A stretch of 64,000 nucleotides of DNA from Syngnathus acus (GCF_901709675.1 NC_051107.1:2039501-2103500); one strand, 5' to 3'; shown: positions 14,801 through 60,059, counted from the first letter of the stretch. The notes: generated from the sequence alone by a model not told the origin. Numbers and translations: made by a program.

Positions 14801-15400
14801 GAGGTTAGCCAGGCTGCGGTTACTTTAGGATAAATCGGGAGCGCCGAGCAATTAAAGGCTCGTGCTTGTACATCGCGTATTAAAACTGACACATGGAGCA
14901 ATTCAGTGGAGTTTTTATGCGCCAGTGATCAGGGCCGAGTTGACACGAGCTGACATTCGATTTTTTTTGAAGTTCTGGCTTGTCTTACCATTGTAATACA
15001 TCACGTTAGCTAAATTATACAGTCCTACTATTTACGGCGACTCGAAATGTGAAAAATGTTTCTCTCACTGTCTTGGCGTTCCCTGGACGAATCATCAAAG
15101 AGTCACGGGCATTGTCGCCACTTCTTAACAAACATTTCCTCCTGTTTCATTGTTCCACTTCACTGCTGCATCCATCTTCTCCTTCTGCTATGTTTACTTA
15201 CCGCCGTTGCAGCCAGGGGACAACTCGGTCGTTTTATTGATCAATGACACGGAACCCGTCGTAGCAGACGGACAACACGGAAACAAAGAGTCACATGTTT
15301 GTTGGTATTCTTGTCGGAGGCTGGAAAATTGTTCCAGACTAATCCAAACAATATCTCAATGCTTATTTCTTCTACTTCCAGTGACGAGGACAGAATCGGA
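8805..15400. other. Intergenic upstream of wnk1: no gene seen
   Basis: Short ORFs only. A CG-richer patch at about 12,930-13,230 has a 134-codon open frame on the minus strand that I could not connect to any family. It could be regulatory or an untranslated upstream exon. No transcript signal. Confidence 0.6.
14351..14420 (+). mobile_element. Single arm of the aactggttcatgaagcaatt repeat family
   Basis: Shares agtgcca(c/t)ctagagga and acaactggttcatgaagcaa then ttttgaagct with 47,493-47,548. The opposite arm is missing. Confidence 0.6.
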
Positions 15401-15856
15401 CAACGCCGGGTCAGCTTAGGCCAGGCTCGGCCTTGCTAATCAGCAATCAAATCCAGAGGCCAAGTCCCCCTGGACCTGGATCTTGGATTCCCAACATCTT
15501 TTTCTCTTGAGAACTTCATTTGCCTGTCCATGTCTTGGTGGATCCTCACTGGATGTTGGCAGCAGGATGGATTTGGGTGTTGATCCCACAGGCATCAGCT
15601 CCTTGCAGTGCTTGCACCCCCCTTCCTTTAATTGCCCGTTGACCCCCCTGGTCTTCGAAGGAAAGCCCCCCGTCATCTTTCGGGGCTTCCTTGAGCCATC
15701 ACAAGGGACTTCCAGGTTGTCTTTTTGAACCAGGTCACAACACAGAATGTTATTTGGAGGATGTTCCATTGCTGTTCCTGCTTAGTTGACTTTTTTATTG
15801 GAGGTTGAGGGGTTCGAAACCAGAACAAAGTTCCTCCTGTCAAACCGAGGGGAAGA
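15401..15856 (+). promoter_or_regulatory. Probable wnk1 5' UTR / proximal promoter zone
   Basis: About 450 bp before the wnk1 ATG, with C-runs and an acceptor-like ctgcttag at 15,778-15,785 that may mark a spliced leader. No TATA or clear CpG island. Mammalian WNK1 has a long GC-rich leader, which is not evident here. Confidence 0.3.
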
Positions 15857-48983
<33,127 letters not shown>

Positions 48984-49268
48984 TGGTTAGTAGAGGGCTC
49001 GTCAGAACGGCGACCAGACCGGACTCCACGATTGAAAACGAGGAAGTTTGCCAAAGAGGTTTGAGCGGGTGCACTTGGGTGAAATTTGAGAGAGCACAAC
49101 AACACTGAAGAGCGCCTCCATTTTGCTCCCTAGTCTTTGCTTGTAGCTGGTCTAGCTAACATGCTAACATGTGCAATGTGTGTATAAAGTGGAGGAGGCC
49201 GTCTTAGCATTCACAAGGATGCAAATAGGAACACAGTTGGTAGCCCCACCCCCCTCTCGAATCAAAGC

Positions 49269-49274
49269 AATAAA
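49269..49274 (+). terminator. Candidate proximal poly(A) signal of wnk1
   Basis: AATAAA 286 nt after the stop codon. It is followed within 60 nt by T/GT-rich sequence. Position and motif only; no transcript evidence. Confidence 0.45.
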
Positions 49275-50026
49275 ACGAGAAACGTTGGAAACGAGAAACG
49301 TTGGCTGACAAAAAAAAGTGACCTTCAGAACAACATTTGTATAGTATTTTTTTTTGTTGTCAAGATTCCATTCGGGTTGATTTTGTGTTGCGTGGCTACG
49401 CCTCGCCGTTGGCTTTTTTCGAGATGATTATTTCTCCTCTTGAATGTCGTTGTTAATAGTTATTGTTCTATTTAAAAAAAAGTGCAAATATGCCTCTGTT
49501 GGGCGGACCTGTTCTACGCACACATTTTCGTGTGATGTGTAAAAACAACACTGTGATTGTTATTGTTTGTTAGGAGTCAGAACAAATTGGGGAAGTGTCC
49601 ATTTTTCTCAACTTAAAAAAAAAAAAGCCTTAACCGACAACAATTCAGCCGCCATTTTGACCTGCAAATGTTTTCAAATATGGATAGCTACATTTTTTGG
49701 TTTCTTCCACAGTACTTATATACGACACTTTAAACTCTCTCCAATTGCCCTGTTAGATGAATGTGAATGTACAAAAGAAACCGAATTTGTTTTCCAGTGC
49801 CTTGCTTGCCCCCTCCCCGCTCCAAACACTGGAGAGCTTCACAAGAACCACGTGAGAGTGCCGCCATTTGTCCGAGTTTAGGAAGGACGTCACGCCACTT
49901 GAGTAGATGTTGCCTTTAATTCAAAATCACCGAATGACAACATTTCGACAACCAGGCAGTCAGTAATACAAAACGTGATGCCCTGTTTTTTAGTTAACCC
50001 CTTAATTTTTGGGCAAGGGCAACCTA

Positions 50027-50503
50027 CAGTGGTTATAAAAAGTCTACACACCCCTGTTCTAATGCTAGAATTTTTGTGGTATTAAAAAGATATACCAAGA
50101 TCAAGTAAACATTTAAAAATATTTTTTGTTATTAATGTGTAAGACTCAATTTAGAAATAAGAAATGAAAAAAATGTAGTTGCACAAGTGTGCACACCCTC
50201 ATGCAACAGGGACGTGGCTGTGTTAAGAATCAAACTCACCTGCCTTTGTTAACCAAAAATAAGTTGCATCTTTTTAGTTGCCTGGTCTTGATTTTTTTAT
50301 TGTTACAAACTTTTTAGACTTTTGAACTATTCATTTTTCCTTACACAGCCACATCTCTCTTTTAAGAGGGTGTGCACAATTTTGCAACCACATTTGTCCA
50401 CTTCCTCTCTCATACAGGATTTTGTGATTTATCTTGATTCATCATTTTATCCAACAAAAATCAGACATTCCAAAAAGGGTGTGTAGACTTTTTGCACGCA
50501 CTG
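50027..50503. mobile_element. Inverted-repeat element, copy 2
   Basis: Begins cagtggttataaaaagtcta and ends ggtgtgtagactttttgcac followed by gcactg. Longer than copy 1, with the shared interior gtgcacaccctc. It sits in the presumed wnk1 3' UTR or intergenic DNA. Confidence 0.7.
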
Positions 50504-51103
50504 TCGCCCCCCGAAGACCATTTTCATCCTACTTTTAACCCCCCCCCCCCCCCCCCAAGCTGAATCTGCAGTGTTGAATAGCAACAGGTTGACTTTACTG
50601 TGAAGTTGTACTGGATGACTTTTACTGTGAAAGGCTGGTTCGTATTGTGAATGTTCCTGCATTTAAGTGGGGTGAATCGGTTTTCATCAGAGGTGTAGCA
50701 TTAGCTTTTAGCTCGTATTTAGATGGCAGATTCTATTGCTGTGCCATTGCAGGACTCACTTTTTTTGCCGTAGAAGTGATCAATTCCTTTTCTCCAGCTG
50801 TTTCTGTTTAGTTTCGAGCACAGAATTATTATATTCCCAATGTCTGATGTTGACTTAAAACAAACAAAAACAAAAAACAATCCTCACTTGTTTTATCTGC
50901 TGTTTTATTGTGTGTAGCAGCACTTAACTCAGTGGTTTCTTTTCTCTCTATTTGACGGGGGGAAAAAAAGGTTGGATGTGAAAATTTAACACACGGGGAG
51001 TCATCAGCAGCCTTTAACGGTATGTTTTGCACTAAATAGAGAGTGTTCAAGCTTCATATTAAAACAAATACAATGACATTTGTTACTTTATTTGTAAAGA
51101 CTT

Positions 51104-51113
51104 AATAAATAAA
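51104..51113 (+). terminator. Candidate distal poly(A) signal (overlapping AATAAATAAA)
   Basis: Two overlapping AATAAA hexamers followed by a GTTGTTG-type GU-rich stretch, about 2.1 kb after the wnk1 stop and about 1.6 kb before the prr5 ATG. It could serve the long wnk1 UTR. Its assignment is inferred. Confidence 0.4.
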
Positions 51114-51301
51114 AGTTGTTGAAATGCCAGCCACTGGGTTTTCCTCTTTTAATTTTAGGTCACGGTGGATGGATCATCAGAACACGTCAGAAAACAGCAG
51201 TATGCTTTGGTTTCATTTCCCCCGAGCTAAATCAGTCATTTAAAATTTCACTTAATTATTTATTTACTACAAATGACGTGACTGAACTATTGTACCAGCG
51301 A

Positions 51302-51417
51302 CACTGGTTTAATTCATCGTCGTAGTTGCAGTACTTTTATTATCCACACGAGAGCAGCACACTGGTCTAATTCACCGTCGTGGTTGCAGTACCTATCTTG
51401 TCCACACGAGAGCAGCA
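51302..51417 (+). repeat. 58-bp tandem duplication
   Basis: cactggt(t/c)taattca(t/c)cgtcgt(a/g)gttgcagta...ccacacgagagcag occurs twice with several substitutions, so it is older than the 62.5-kb duplication. Confidence 0.9.
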
Positions 51418-52029
51418 AAACACTAATCCCTATTATTTACTTTAGTGGGCATCAAAATAGAGGAATAAGATGTTTATATATCGACGAAATCCATCGAAAA
51501 GGGATGAGAATGTTATGACCTCAGTTACAAATTTAAAAAAAACAAAAATTTCAAACAAAGCCTTGTATTGTAACTTTCTTTTCAGGTTCTATATCAGTTA
51601 ATACCCCAACCAAGCCATTCCAACATATACAATTCAATAAATTTGATTTATTCAGACGTTTGTGACAAGCTTTAAGTGAGGGTCGTGCAATTTTTAGGAG
51701 TCCGTGAAGTGGACACAACGACTGGTGCGTGTCCTTCAGTGACCCGCATGCTCTCAAGTGATTGTTTTGCGTACATTTGAGTGTTTGTGTTCAACTCCGC
51801 TTTTTTACGACTACTTAAGCACATACAAGCCATATCATGGGGGAAACCACTGAAACCATGCGGGTGCGGTTGTTTTATGATTCCGTGCACTTTAGACTCT
51901 CAGTTTAGCCTTGAATGGCAGACTTTGCTGCTACTGGATTACGCACTCAGTTATCATATATCTGCATTCCACACTTACATTCTGCTTTAATTTACTTATT
52001 TTAACTCTATTTTAAAGCATCATTGATCT

Positions 52030-52276
52030 CACCCATTCAAGCGAAGTCGCGCCCACAAAACGTTTCCACGGCAACCACTCTGTCTTTCGGCTTCCTCCCG
52101 CGCGTGTACGCGCACACTAGCCCCGCCCTCCTCTGTGTTACGCACGCGCTCACGTTGACTGGTGTACTTTTTTGATGGAAGGAACCTTCTCGCGATGCCT
52201 GTAGCTTTTTAAGCAGTTCAACATGATTTGTGGAGCTTAAAAAAATATTAATTAAGAAGCGGAGTCTTCTGGAAAA
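52030..52276 (+). promoter_or_regulatory. Putative prr5 promoter and non-coding first exon
   Basis: A CpG-richer patch (about 52,080-52,165, with gccccgccc and several CG) lies just upstream of a good donor, GGAAAA|gtaagt, at 52,276. A matching acceptor (tttttag) at 52,693 precedes the ATG-bearing exon. The transcription start is not visible, so the 5' end is approximate. Confidence 0.4.
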
Positions 52277-52693
52277 GTAAGTGTGTTGATAACGTACGAG
52301 AATGTGTTTAAAGAATGTTCCATAGCTCGTGAAAATTCCATTTAATTCAACGGGCAGGTGATGTTCATGCTTAGCGTTTGTCAATGCACGGCATGACTTT
52401 ATTAATTTGGCATTTAATTGTTTGATTATTTAGCCATGTAAAATGTTCTTTTGAAAACTTGAATTCTTATTGTGGTGTTTTTTAATCCCTGGTAATCACG
52501 CAACGCATTTAATGAGTTTTCTATAGGAAAACTAAAAAAATATATCAATTATTTCATAACTTTTTGGCTCATCATTGTGTACCTAATCAATTGACCATTT
52601 GCATGTGTCATTCTAGCTGTGACGGCCATTTTAAGTTCCGACCAATCAACACATTTTGCTGTTTACTCACGTAATTTGGATTTGTGTTTTTAG

Positions 52694-52723
52694 ATGCTGC
52701 CTGGTCATCCGTGTCGTCACTGA
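52694..52723 (+). promoter_or_regulatory. Upstream ORF in the prr5 leader (9 codons)
   Basis: If the exon begins after the acceptor at 52,693, its first three bases are ATG. They open a 9-codon ORF closed by TGA at 52,721, 18 nt before the prr5 start. It could lower prr5 translation. The effect is inferred from the sequence only. Confidence 0.45.
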
Positions 52724-52741
52724 GACGCAACAAATTCAAAC

Positions 52742-55700
52742 ATGGAACGTGAGGGCTCGTTAAGAAGGTAAGAACTATGTTGAAGTTTTTTTGCACAGGT
52801 CCCAACATCACCTGCCCGGGAAACTGTCTATTTTTTCTCATTGACTGATATTTCTTGACAATTACAACCATTCCACATCTGATATTCTACATTTCAACAA
52901 TCAAACAAACAGAATTCCAGCCTTCGCGTGCAATTTGAACAGAAAATTGCATTTTTCATGGTTTCATTGTTTCGAGCTAAACTGATCAAACCATATCAAA
53001 TTCTGACGCTCGATTCCAGTTGGACCTTCTTGCTTTGTCTTTGTTTGTACACACGCATTCCTGAATGACCTCATTGGAGCTTTCATTCATGACAAAAATC
53101 CCCCATCATCCTTCTTTGTTTGCTAATTAGACCAAACAAATCCCCTCAATTGAATCGGGGTTCCAACAAGTTGGAGCTCACGTCGCAAATTTGTTTGAAC
53201 TTTCACAATCTGGGTTTGCGTGTTATTATTCAACACCGCACAGACCGAACGGTGGAAAGAGGACTTGTGTGTTATTTTGAAATTCTTCCCTGCATCTTGG
53301 CTGCACTTGAACCTCAAAGGCTTCCTTTGTCGGGCTCCGCACAAAAGCTCACATGGCCGCCGACCGCGACCGTCTGTTAAAGGGAAAGTGTTGCTCTTCG
53401 GCATGCTTTAATAAACACATTTTTAAAAAGTAAAGTTGGAGTTTTTTTTTTTTTTTGAGGAACCCCTTACTATACACAAAAACATGAGCACCATATAAAT
53501 TGCATTTTGCTAATCTGGCTGCTTTAGAGCGCCTTGTTGTTGTACCCTGAGTGCACGGAGAAAAGATAAGTGCCTCGTTTTAAATACTTGGCCATACCTA
53601 TCTTTTTTTGTGTATTTTTCCACCTTTCTGGATTTCGAGGAGTCTCCACAACAGGTTGAAGCTGGCCAGCGGTTCGTCCTCCAGCTTGACAGACCTCTCG
53701 CAGTCCAAGCCGGTGGATGAAGGAAGCAGGGATAAAGGGACCCAGCAGAGGAGAGCGGGAGCCAACGCCACCTGGAATAGGTCAGAAGTGGCGCTCTGCT
53801 CTGAACACTTTTTATAATTTTGCCTCGCTTGCCTGGAGCGCATCGCAAGGAAAAAGCTGTTTTGTGAGCCGCCATTGTTCAGGATATGAAAAGAAGCACA
53901 GAATCTGTCCACTCTTCTTCTCCTGTGGGTCTTTTCATCGTCACTCCATTTTCTCTTTTTATACCAGCATTTATGACTTAAGATAGTCGACTACCACTGG
54001 CCACAGGGGCACTGCTCCCCCTAGGTACCAGCCAGAGAATTTTCTTCTTCTGTGTATTTTCTTTTTTTTTTTTTTTTCCTGGGAATATCCTTCCACATTC
54101 CCACTCATCTTCCATCAGGAACATCTTCAGCATTTTTTGCTGAAATTCTGGGGTTTATTAAAAATAAAAAATTGCTTCACGATCCCCCTGAGATAAACTA
54201 GCTCATATGGTCCATTTTGTCTCCTCAGTATCCACAACGCAGTCATCTCAGTATTCCAGAAGAAGGACTTAGGTGAAAATGAGCTCTTCACTCTGAACGA
54301 AGGCGTCAGGTGTGCTGTTTATCTTTGTTGTGTGTGTGTGTGTGTGTGTGTCTGTGTGTGTCTATGTGTGTACACTGTTTCACCCCACCACAGTGTCGTC
54401 GGTGATGAGCACTTAGTCGTTACTGTGACTTTTGAGCTTGTCATTTCCTGAACCTCCTGCTGCTGCTGTTCAAACAGCGCAGCCTTTCTTAGTACCCATT
54501 AACTTAATGTACACAGACACACACACTAGTGAAAATGCCCATAATATTTATGTGTGTGTGTTTGTTCGTACACTTTTCAAGGCAGCTTCTGAAGACCGAG
54601 CTGGGCTCCTTCTTCACAGAGTACCTTCAGAATCAGCTGCTAACCAAAGGCATGGTCATACTGCGAGACAAGATTCGCTTTTATGAAGGTAAGACATGAA
54701 CTCCCCCATTTCCTTCAGTACACTTCCAAAGTAAGTAATTAACCTTAGTTTTTGATTAACTTGCTTTATTGCCAAACATTATAATCACGGAGGAGCAGTC
54801 GGACTTTTTACCTCAGCGTAATAATTGACTAAACTGGCTGATCTCAAGTTAATGCAAATGTGTGAACTTTCTTTGAAGCGCTTTTTTCATTTTCATCGGT
54901 CGCCACAGGTCAGAAACTGTTGGACTCTCTGGCTGACACCTGGGACTTCTTCTTTTGCGATGTCCTGTCCATGCTGCAGGCCATCTTCTTTCCAGTGCAG
55001 GTTGGAAAACACAACCACCGCACAAGAACACTTCTTGTTCAGTCTAAACATTGTCTACACACCCCTGTGTAGGTTTTTAGGGAAAAAAATGACTTTTTGC
55101 ATCATAATGTGTCCTATAAACTCTAAAAATGAATGAAAATGAAATAAAATGTGTTTGCATAAGTGTGCACACCCTGGTACTTGTGATTAACCCTTGATAA
55201 AGTTCAGATGTTCCTTTTTTTTTTTAGCTTTCCTAGTAGCACTTGTCATAATAAAGCCTGGCTTTTGAATAGGGGTGTGTACACTTTTTATACCAATTGT
55301 CTTTGCGTGTCGTTAGGGAAAGGAGCCGTCAGTGCGTCAGATGGCCCTGCTGCACTTCCGGAATATCATCACCCTCAACCTGAAGCTGGACGAAGCTCTA
55401 TCGCGGCCCCGAGCTAGAGTGCCGCCCTCCATCATACAGATGCTGCTCATTCTTCAGGTCAACATCCACACGCACTAGCCAAACACAATCTGTGGCGTAA
55501 GAACGGTCTCACAGGAAGTCATCCCAGTGTGAACGCGGCCGTCTTCCCATGACCTCAGAGTCAGCCTGAGCAAACACAACATTTTAATGTGCAGAACTGT
55601 TCACTGAACAATTACTGTAATCAAATTCAAGTCGATATCGAAATTGGGGGAAATTGGTGTTTGAAAAAAACGCACGCTAATATTTTGTGTGTTCCATGCA

Positions 55701-56439
55701 GGGTGTCCACGAGTCCAAAGGTGTCACAAACGACTATTTGCGTTTGGAGTGTCTCATCCAGAAGGTGGTCTCCCCTTACCTCGGGACCCACGGGTTATAT
55801 TCCCAAAATGGTTCGTCCAAACAGAACTGTTCTTTCTGTCTGTTAGGTGTGTGGTTGACATTAGCGAAATCTAAGTAAAAAAAGTAAAAAAAATAACTTC
55901 TTTAAGCCAATTTCTTTTTCCTCATCAGAGAAACGTCCCGGGTCGTCCAAGTCAGGCAACCCCCCCGCGGTTAAGAACCCAGTGGTACGTTCTAAGAGCT
56001 ACAATGTTCCCATCTTGAGCCCCGTGGCGGAGTATGACGTGGATTCGTCGGTGGGAGGTGGTGTAGGTATCCGGCGCCACTCTGTGTCTGAGATGACATC
56101 CTGCGTGGAGGAGAGCACATCTGTGGTGGGGTCCAGCATGGACCACTCAGGTAGGAGGACACATCTGCAATATTGGTTACACAAATTGGTACAAATCCAT
56201 TCCTGTGAACAGGTACCTCAAGCCAGGAAACCAAAGTCTCGAGGTCCCCATTGTCCAACTCCCCCGGAATTCTGGCACAGGGCATGATCTCTGATCCCAG
56301 CTTGTCGTCCAGTCCGGAGATGAGTGCGGATTGCGTTCCGGAATCTCTGGACTCCGACCCCGAGGGCATTTTTCTGGACTTGCCACGAGCTCATTCTGGA
56401 GATGGAACATGCAGCGGGAACAGACAGAGTGTGGCCTGA
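52742..56439 (+). CDS. prr5: prr5, proline-rich protein 5 (Protor-1), mTORC2 subunit
   Basis: Accessory, Rictor-binding subunit of mTOR complex 2, cytoplasmic. Exons: 52742-52767, 53655-53780, 54229-54309, 54582-54688, 54909-55000, 55317-55457, 55702-55846, 55929-56150, 56213-56439. Sum 1,167 nt, 388 aa, the length I recall for human PRR5. It starts MEREGSLRRLKLASGS. The conserved HbrB-like core holds ELFTLNEGVRQLLKTELGSF, FTEYLQNQLLTKGMVIL, DKIRFYEGQKLLDSLADTWD, LQAIFFPVQGKEPSVRQMAL and LRLECLIQKVVSPYLGTHGL. The tail has KNPVVRSKSYNVPILSPV and IRRHSVSEMTSC and ends RQSVA. These tail motifs mark PRR5, not PRR5L. No frame break. Intron 5 holds an inverted-repeat element. The gene converges on napepld. 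Confidence 0.94.
54330..54370 (+). repeat. (GT)n microsatellite in prr5 intron 3
   Basis: tgtgtgtgtg run with a tct interruption, shortly after the donor at 54,310. Confidence 0.85.
55040..55301. mobile_element. Inverted-repeat element, copy 3, in prr5 intron 5
   Basis: Ends ttgtctacacacccctgtg and aggggtgtgtacacttttta, interior agtgtgcacaccctgg. It fills most of the 316-bp intron between 55,000 and 55,317. Confidence 0.65.
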
Positions 56440-57360
56440 CAGGTGGTTTAAGAAAAAGAGCCAAATAATGCTAAATCAACAGTTTTTAGCTTTTAGCCAT
56501 GTTAAAATGCTAATTCCTCACAAAAAAAAACCCCCAACGTGGCGTCCTTGACATTCAACCTGCAATATGCTCAAGTACTCGTCACTGCTGTTTGGCGCAT
56601 CGAATTACCTTTTTTTTGTACTTTTATGGTGTCCTACTTTGTGAGCGGTCATTGAATGCATCTTAGGCGTCTTAACTTTCGGATTTGGAAAAATAGCCAC
56701 CAAAATAAGTCCTATTTTAAAAGAAAATATATTGTTATTGTGCATATAATCAAATATATGGCTATAAATAACCGTGGAAAGTTTTAAATAGCATGATTTT
56801 ACTCCTCGGACACCATTTTATATTTAGAATAATGTGTTTGGTAGCTACTTATTTTAGGAATTACGGACGAACCTCACTGGAACTAATTTAATTCGATCTG
56901 TACGTAGCCTATCATCTAGCGTTTTGAAGGACAACACATGGCTGTTTTGGTTCAATTAAAATTAAGTATTTTTTACATTGTGATCTTTTTTCTAGTTAAA
57001 AGCTGCAATCCACTGCCATCTAGTGGTCATGTTTATATCTCACAGCTCTCCATTCAGACGACGGACTCAACCGGGGAACCGTTAAAGCAGTTTTATTTTA
57101 CATACGCCTCTAAAGCATAAAAATAACATTCAAGTCTAAATACAATCACATAATACTAAAATTGTAAATATTAATGTCACACCCTCGTTCATTCTAAGAT
57201 GGGAGAAAGTGGAAAAAGCAGGAACGACAAGAACATTCATGTGAAGCTGAACCCAGCTGAGCTTTTCATAGGAAGTCATTTCCAGGCTACAACAATATAT
57301 TTTCTTCATACAGAAAGATGCTTTTGCTATTTTTCGATACTGCTAAATGCCAGTCGGGGA
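56440..57360. other. Convergent 3' region between prr5 and napepld
   Basis: 921 bp between two facing stop codons. It must hold both 3' UTRs, so transcripts may overlap in antisense. I see the napepld-strand AATAAA noted separately and an ATTAAA on the plus strand near 56,955. No coding signal. Confidence 0.6.
57092..57097 (-). terminator. Candidate poly(A) signal of napepld
   Basis: TTTATT on the plus strand reads AATAAA on the minus strand, 264 nt beyond the napepld stop. It lies between the convergent prr5 and napepld stops. Confidence 0.45.
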
Positions 57361-59151
57361 TCAACTGAAGACGTCTCGGCCGCGCGATGTCAGGAGACGA
57401 GACTCTCCGTGCTTCAAGGTGAAGAAAGATTCCGGTTCCAGGGAGTTCTCCTTCAGAGATTCCTGGAGAAGGCGCGGCGGATCCAAATAGGGCTGAGTGG
57501 ACACAAGTAGCTTCAGAACAGGTTTGGTTCAAATTGGTTCAAAGACCCTTTTGCTTGGTAATGAAGCTTCAACACACTGAAACCACCATTTTAGATTACC
57601 TCGTAAGCCAGAGCAAAAGTTCCCCAGTGGATAGCCAGCGAGTGTTTGGCTCCAAGGTCCATATGGATCTGAACCGCCTCCTTTGGGTCAACGTGCTGGC
57701 TTTTCATTACATCCCTGCAAAGGTACATGCGGATTTAACAAGTCGGAACACGCTTGAGGTGAGAAAAGAGATGGGATGACCTCGGCAGGTACGCTCCTAT
57801 GGGGATCGCCGCCAGGTCAAAAGGTCCAAAACGTCGCCCTATCTCCCTAAAGACCGAGCAGTAGCCAGTATCGCCGGCGAAGAAGAAGCGGTGGTCTGGA
57901 CCTAGAACAGTCCAGCTGGACCATAATGACTGAAAATGGAGGATGGTCATGTCAAGTCAGAAGAAGTAGGGGGGGGGGGGGGTCGGAGGAGCACCTTGTT
58001 GTTGTCCACTGCGGTGCGTTTGCTCCAGTGTTGAGCTGGCGTGCACACGAAGATAACGTCGTCGTGACTTGGGACGCAGTTCTCCTCCCACCAGTCCAGC
58101 TCGATTACGTTCTCGCAGCCCGCCTTGGTCAGCCAGTCCATCAAGCCCAAGGGCACGAACCTGCGAGACGTGACCAAATTTGGTACGGTTTAAAAAAAAA
58201 TAAAAATACACACAGCGCACATACCAGCGTAACTCTGCCCCGAAGCGCGCGTTGAGGCTGGCCACCGTTCCGGCATCTAGGTGATCGTAGTGGGAATGAC
58301 TGATGACCACAGCGTCAATCCGGGGCAACTGCAGAATCAAGCCCAGTTGAAAAGAAACTCACTGCGGCATTTTGGGCTTAACTTTTCAAGATGACACACC
58401 TGTTGCACGCTACACGGAGGCCCTCTGTATCGTTTTGGACCCACAAACTGGAACGGTGACGCCCTCTGGCTGAAAATGGGATCCGTCAGAATGTTCAACC
58501 CATCCATTTCCACCAGAACCGAGGCATGCCCAAGCCAAGTGACCCTGAGTCCCGGACCGTATGGAGAGAGGTCCGGGTTGCAGACAAAATACGGCTCCAA
58601 TACTGGCAGCTCACTGTCAAGGGCCTGGGAAAATGGTGCAACTAGGATCAACTAGGAAGGATTTTTTTTTTTTTTATCTCCAAAAGGAAGCGCTTACTCG
58701 GCATCCCGTACCTCTTTATTAGTCGGGACGTTGCTGTGGTCCTGGTCGAGCACCAAGAAGCGGAACAGCATGGTGTAGGAGGGGAACCGCCAGGTAGACC
58801 ACGGGTTAGTAAAGCGGCCATGTTTGTCTCGACAAGAACTTGTCACCTCCTCCTATCACAAAAGAGAACCCATTTATTTTATTTGCTGGGTGCTTTTGGT
58901 AATGTGAACTATTGATGACCTCCAGGCGGTAGTCCAGCCGGAAGCTTTTACGAGACGAGCTGCTCCCCCTCGAAGCTGCGGGATGAGGACCCACCCCTCC
59001 GCCCTCGGCCCCTCTCAGGCGGACACGATCCTGCCAATGAAGATAAAGAACAGCGTCCTCGTGCTTGACATTGTGGTTGGTTTCTTCTTACCTCCTGTGA
59101 GCCTTCTCTCTCCTCCGGGGCTCCTCTCTCTGAAGATGATGGATTTTCCAT
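57361..59151 (-). CDS. napepld: napepld, N-acyl-phosphatidylethanolamine-hydrolysing phospholipase D
   Basis: Membrane-associated zinc hydrolase of the metallo-beta-lactamase fold that cleaves NAPE to N-acylethanolamines (anandamide and relatives) plus phosphatidic acid. Exons in transcript order: 59151-59092, 59030-58920, 58852-58712, 58624-58400, 58328-58225, 58160-57995, 57929-57781, 57714-57600, 57510-57361. Sum 1,221 nt, 406 aa (human 393), extra length in the Arg/Ser-rich N-terminus. Conserved blocks: [81 protein letters not shown]. Metal ligands are all present: HxHxDH at 190-195 (HSHYDH), His258, Asp289 and His348 in AIHWGTF. Ends LKHGESRLL...VFS. All but two of the eight introns are under 90 bp. 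The third exon has a GAG-repeat acceptor, so one Glu is uncertain. Confidence 0.95.
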
Positions 59152-59155
59152 GGGC

Positions 59156-59167
59156 TCACCTCCACAT
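59156..59167 (-). promoter_or_regulatory. Mini upstream ORF in the napepld leader
   Basis: Right after the presumed acceptor the leader reads ATG TGG AGG TGA, a three-codon ORF ending 4 nt before the napepld ATG. If the acceptor is right, ribosomes meet this start first. Confidence 0.4.
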
Positions 59168-60059
59168 CTGGCAAGGGCACAAAATCACTTTTTTACACTG
59201 TTTCTTTGATCAACTTCAAGGTAGTTTAAAAGTTTTCCACCTATTAAACTGCAGGGGAAGGTTGAGTAGTTTGCATGCGAGATTTAATCATCGTGAAGTG
59301 TAGCGTATTCAAACGAATGAAAGTGAAAGCTAAGCAGGATGTTAGGACAGCAGGATGTGCATGCCAATCCATGTAAATGTTTACTTCAAGGATAATTGGA
59401 CGTAAAGATGTCTTAAATGTTTTCCAACATTGACCGAGAGGATAGAAGGTCCATTCAATTTGATGCGGGGCATCCTCTTTTGCTGCTGGTGCGTTCACTA
59501 GCCCGTGTATATTTGTGTGTCTCCCGCAGACCCTGCGACAACAATGGAGGCCTGTGGTTGAGAACCAAAACAAACGTGTGTATAGCGTAGCCTGTATTCT
59601 GTCTTAATAAAGCCACAATAAAAGCAAACGCGAAGACCTGCCACACTCGACAATAAACAAAACAATTTGAGTTTACTTATAAGCTCAATCACATGGGGTC
59701 ATTCCGTGCACCCGCTATCGTCTTAATGTGAAGTTTATAAATAGAAATATATATATATATATTCGCGTGGTGCATTACCAAATCAAACGTTTTATTATTA
59801 TTTTTAAAAAAAACGACATTTGCAGCTTGTAGCACAAGCCTTCCGATACCAATTCAGGAATGAGCTCAAGCAGCATTCCTTTCGATAGATCACGACAGAA
59901 ACGCAGGTGTCGTACAATTTACCTGAACTGTGAACGCAACAGTTAGCGAGCTAACATGTTAGCCAAACAACCGTACGACTACGATCTAAAGTGCAGATTG
60001 CTGAGTTTATAGTGCAAATTGCAAAGGTTTAACGAGTTTTTTTTTTTAAGGTAAAAAAG

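Larger units (their letters stand above)
48984..52030 (+). other. wnk1 3' UTR and wnk1-prr5 intergenic region
   Basis: No further coding signal. Candidate poly(A) signals are AATAAA at 49,269 and an overlapping pair at 51,104. Either could end wnk1 transcripts; the distal one would give a UTR of about 2.1 kb containing an inverted-repeat element (50,027-50,503). A 58-bp tandem duplication lies at 51,302-51,417. The rest is AT-rich with nothing recognised. Confidence 0.5.

Noticed and set aside
55802-55846. Earlier prr5 donor (AATG|gttcgt at 55,811)
   Set aside because: Using it breaks phase with 55,929. The later donor TTAG|gtgtgt keeps phase and gives the expected residues before EKRPG.
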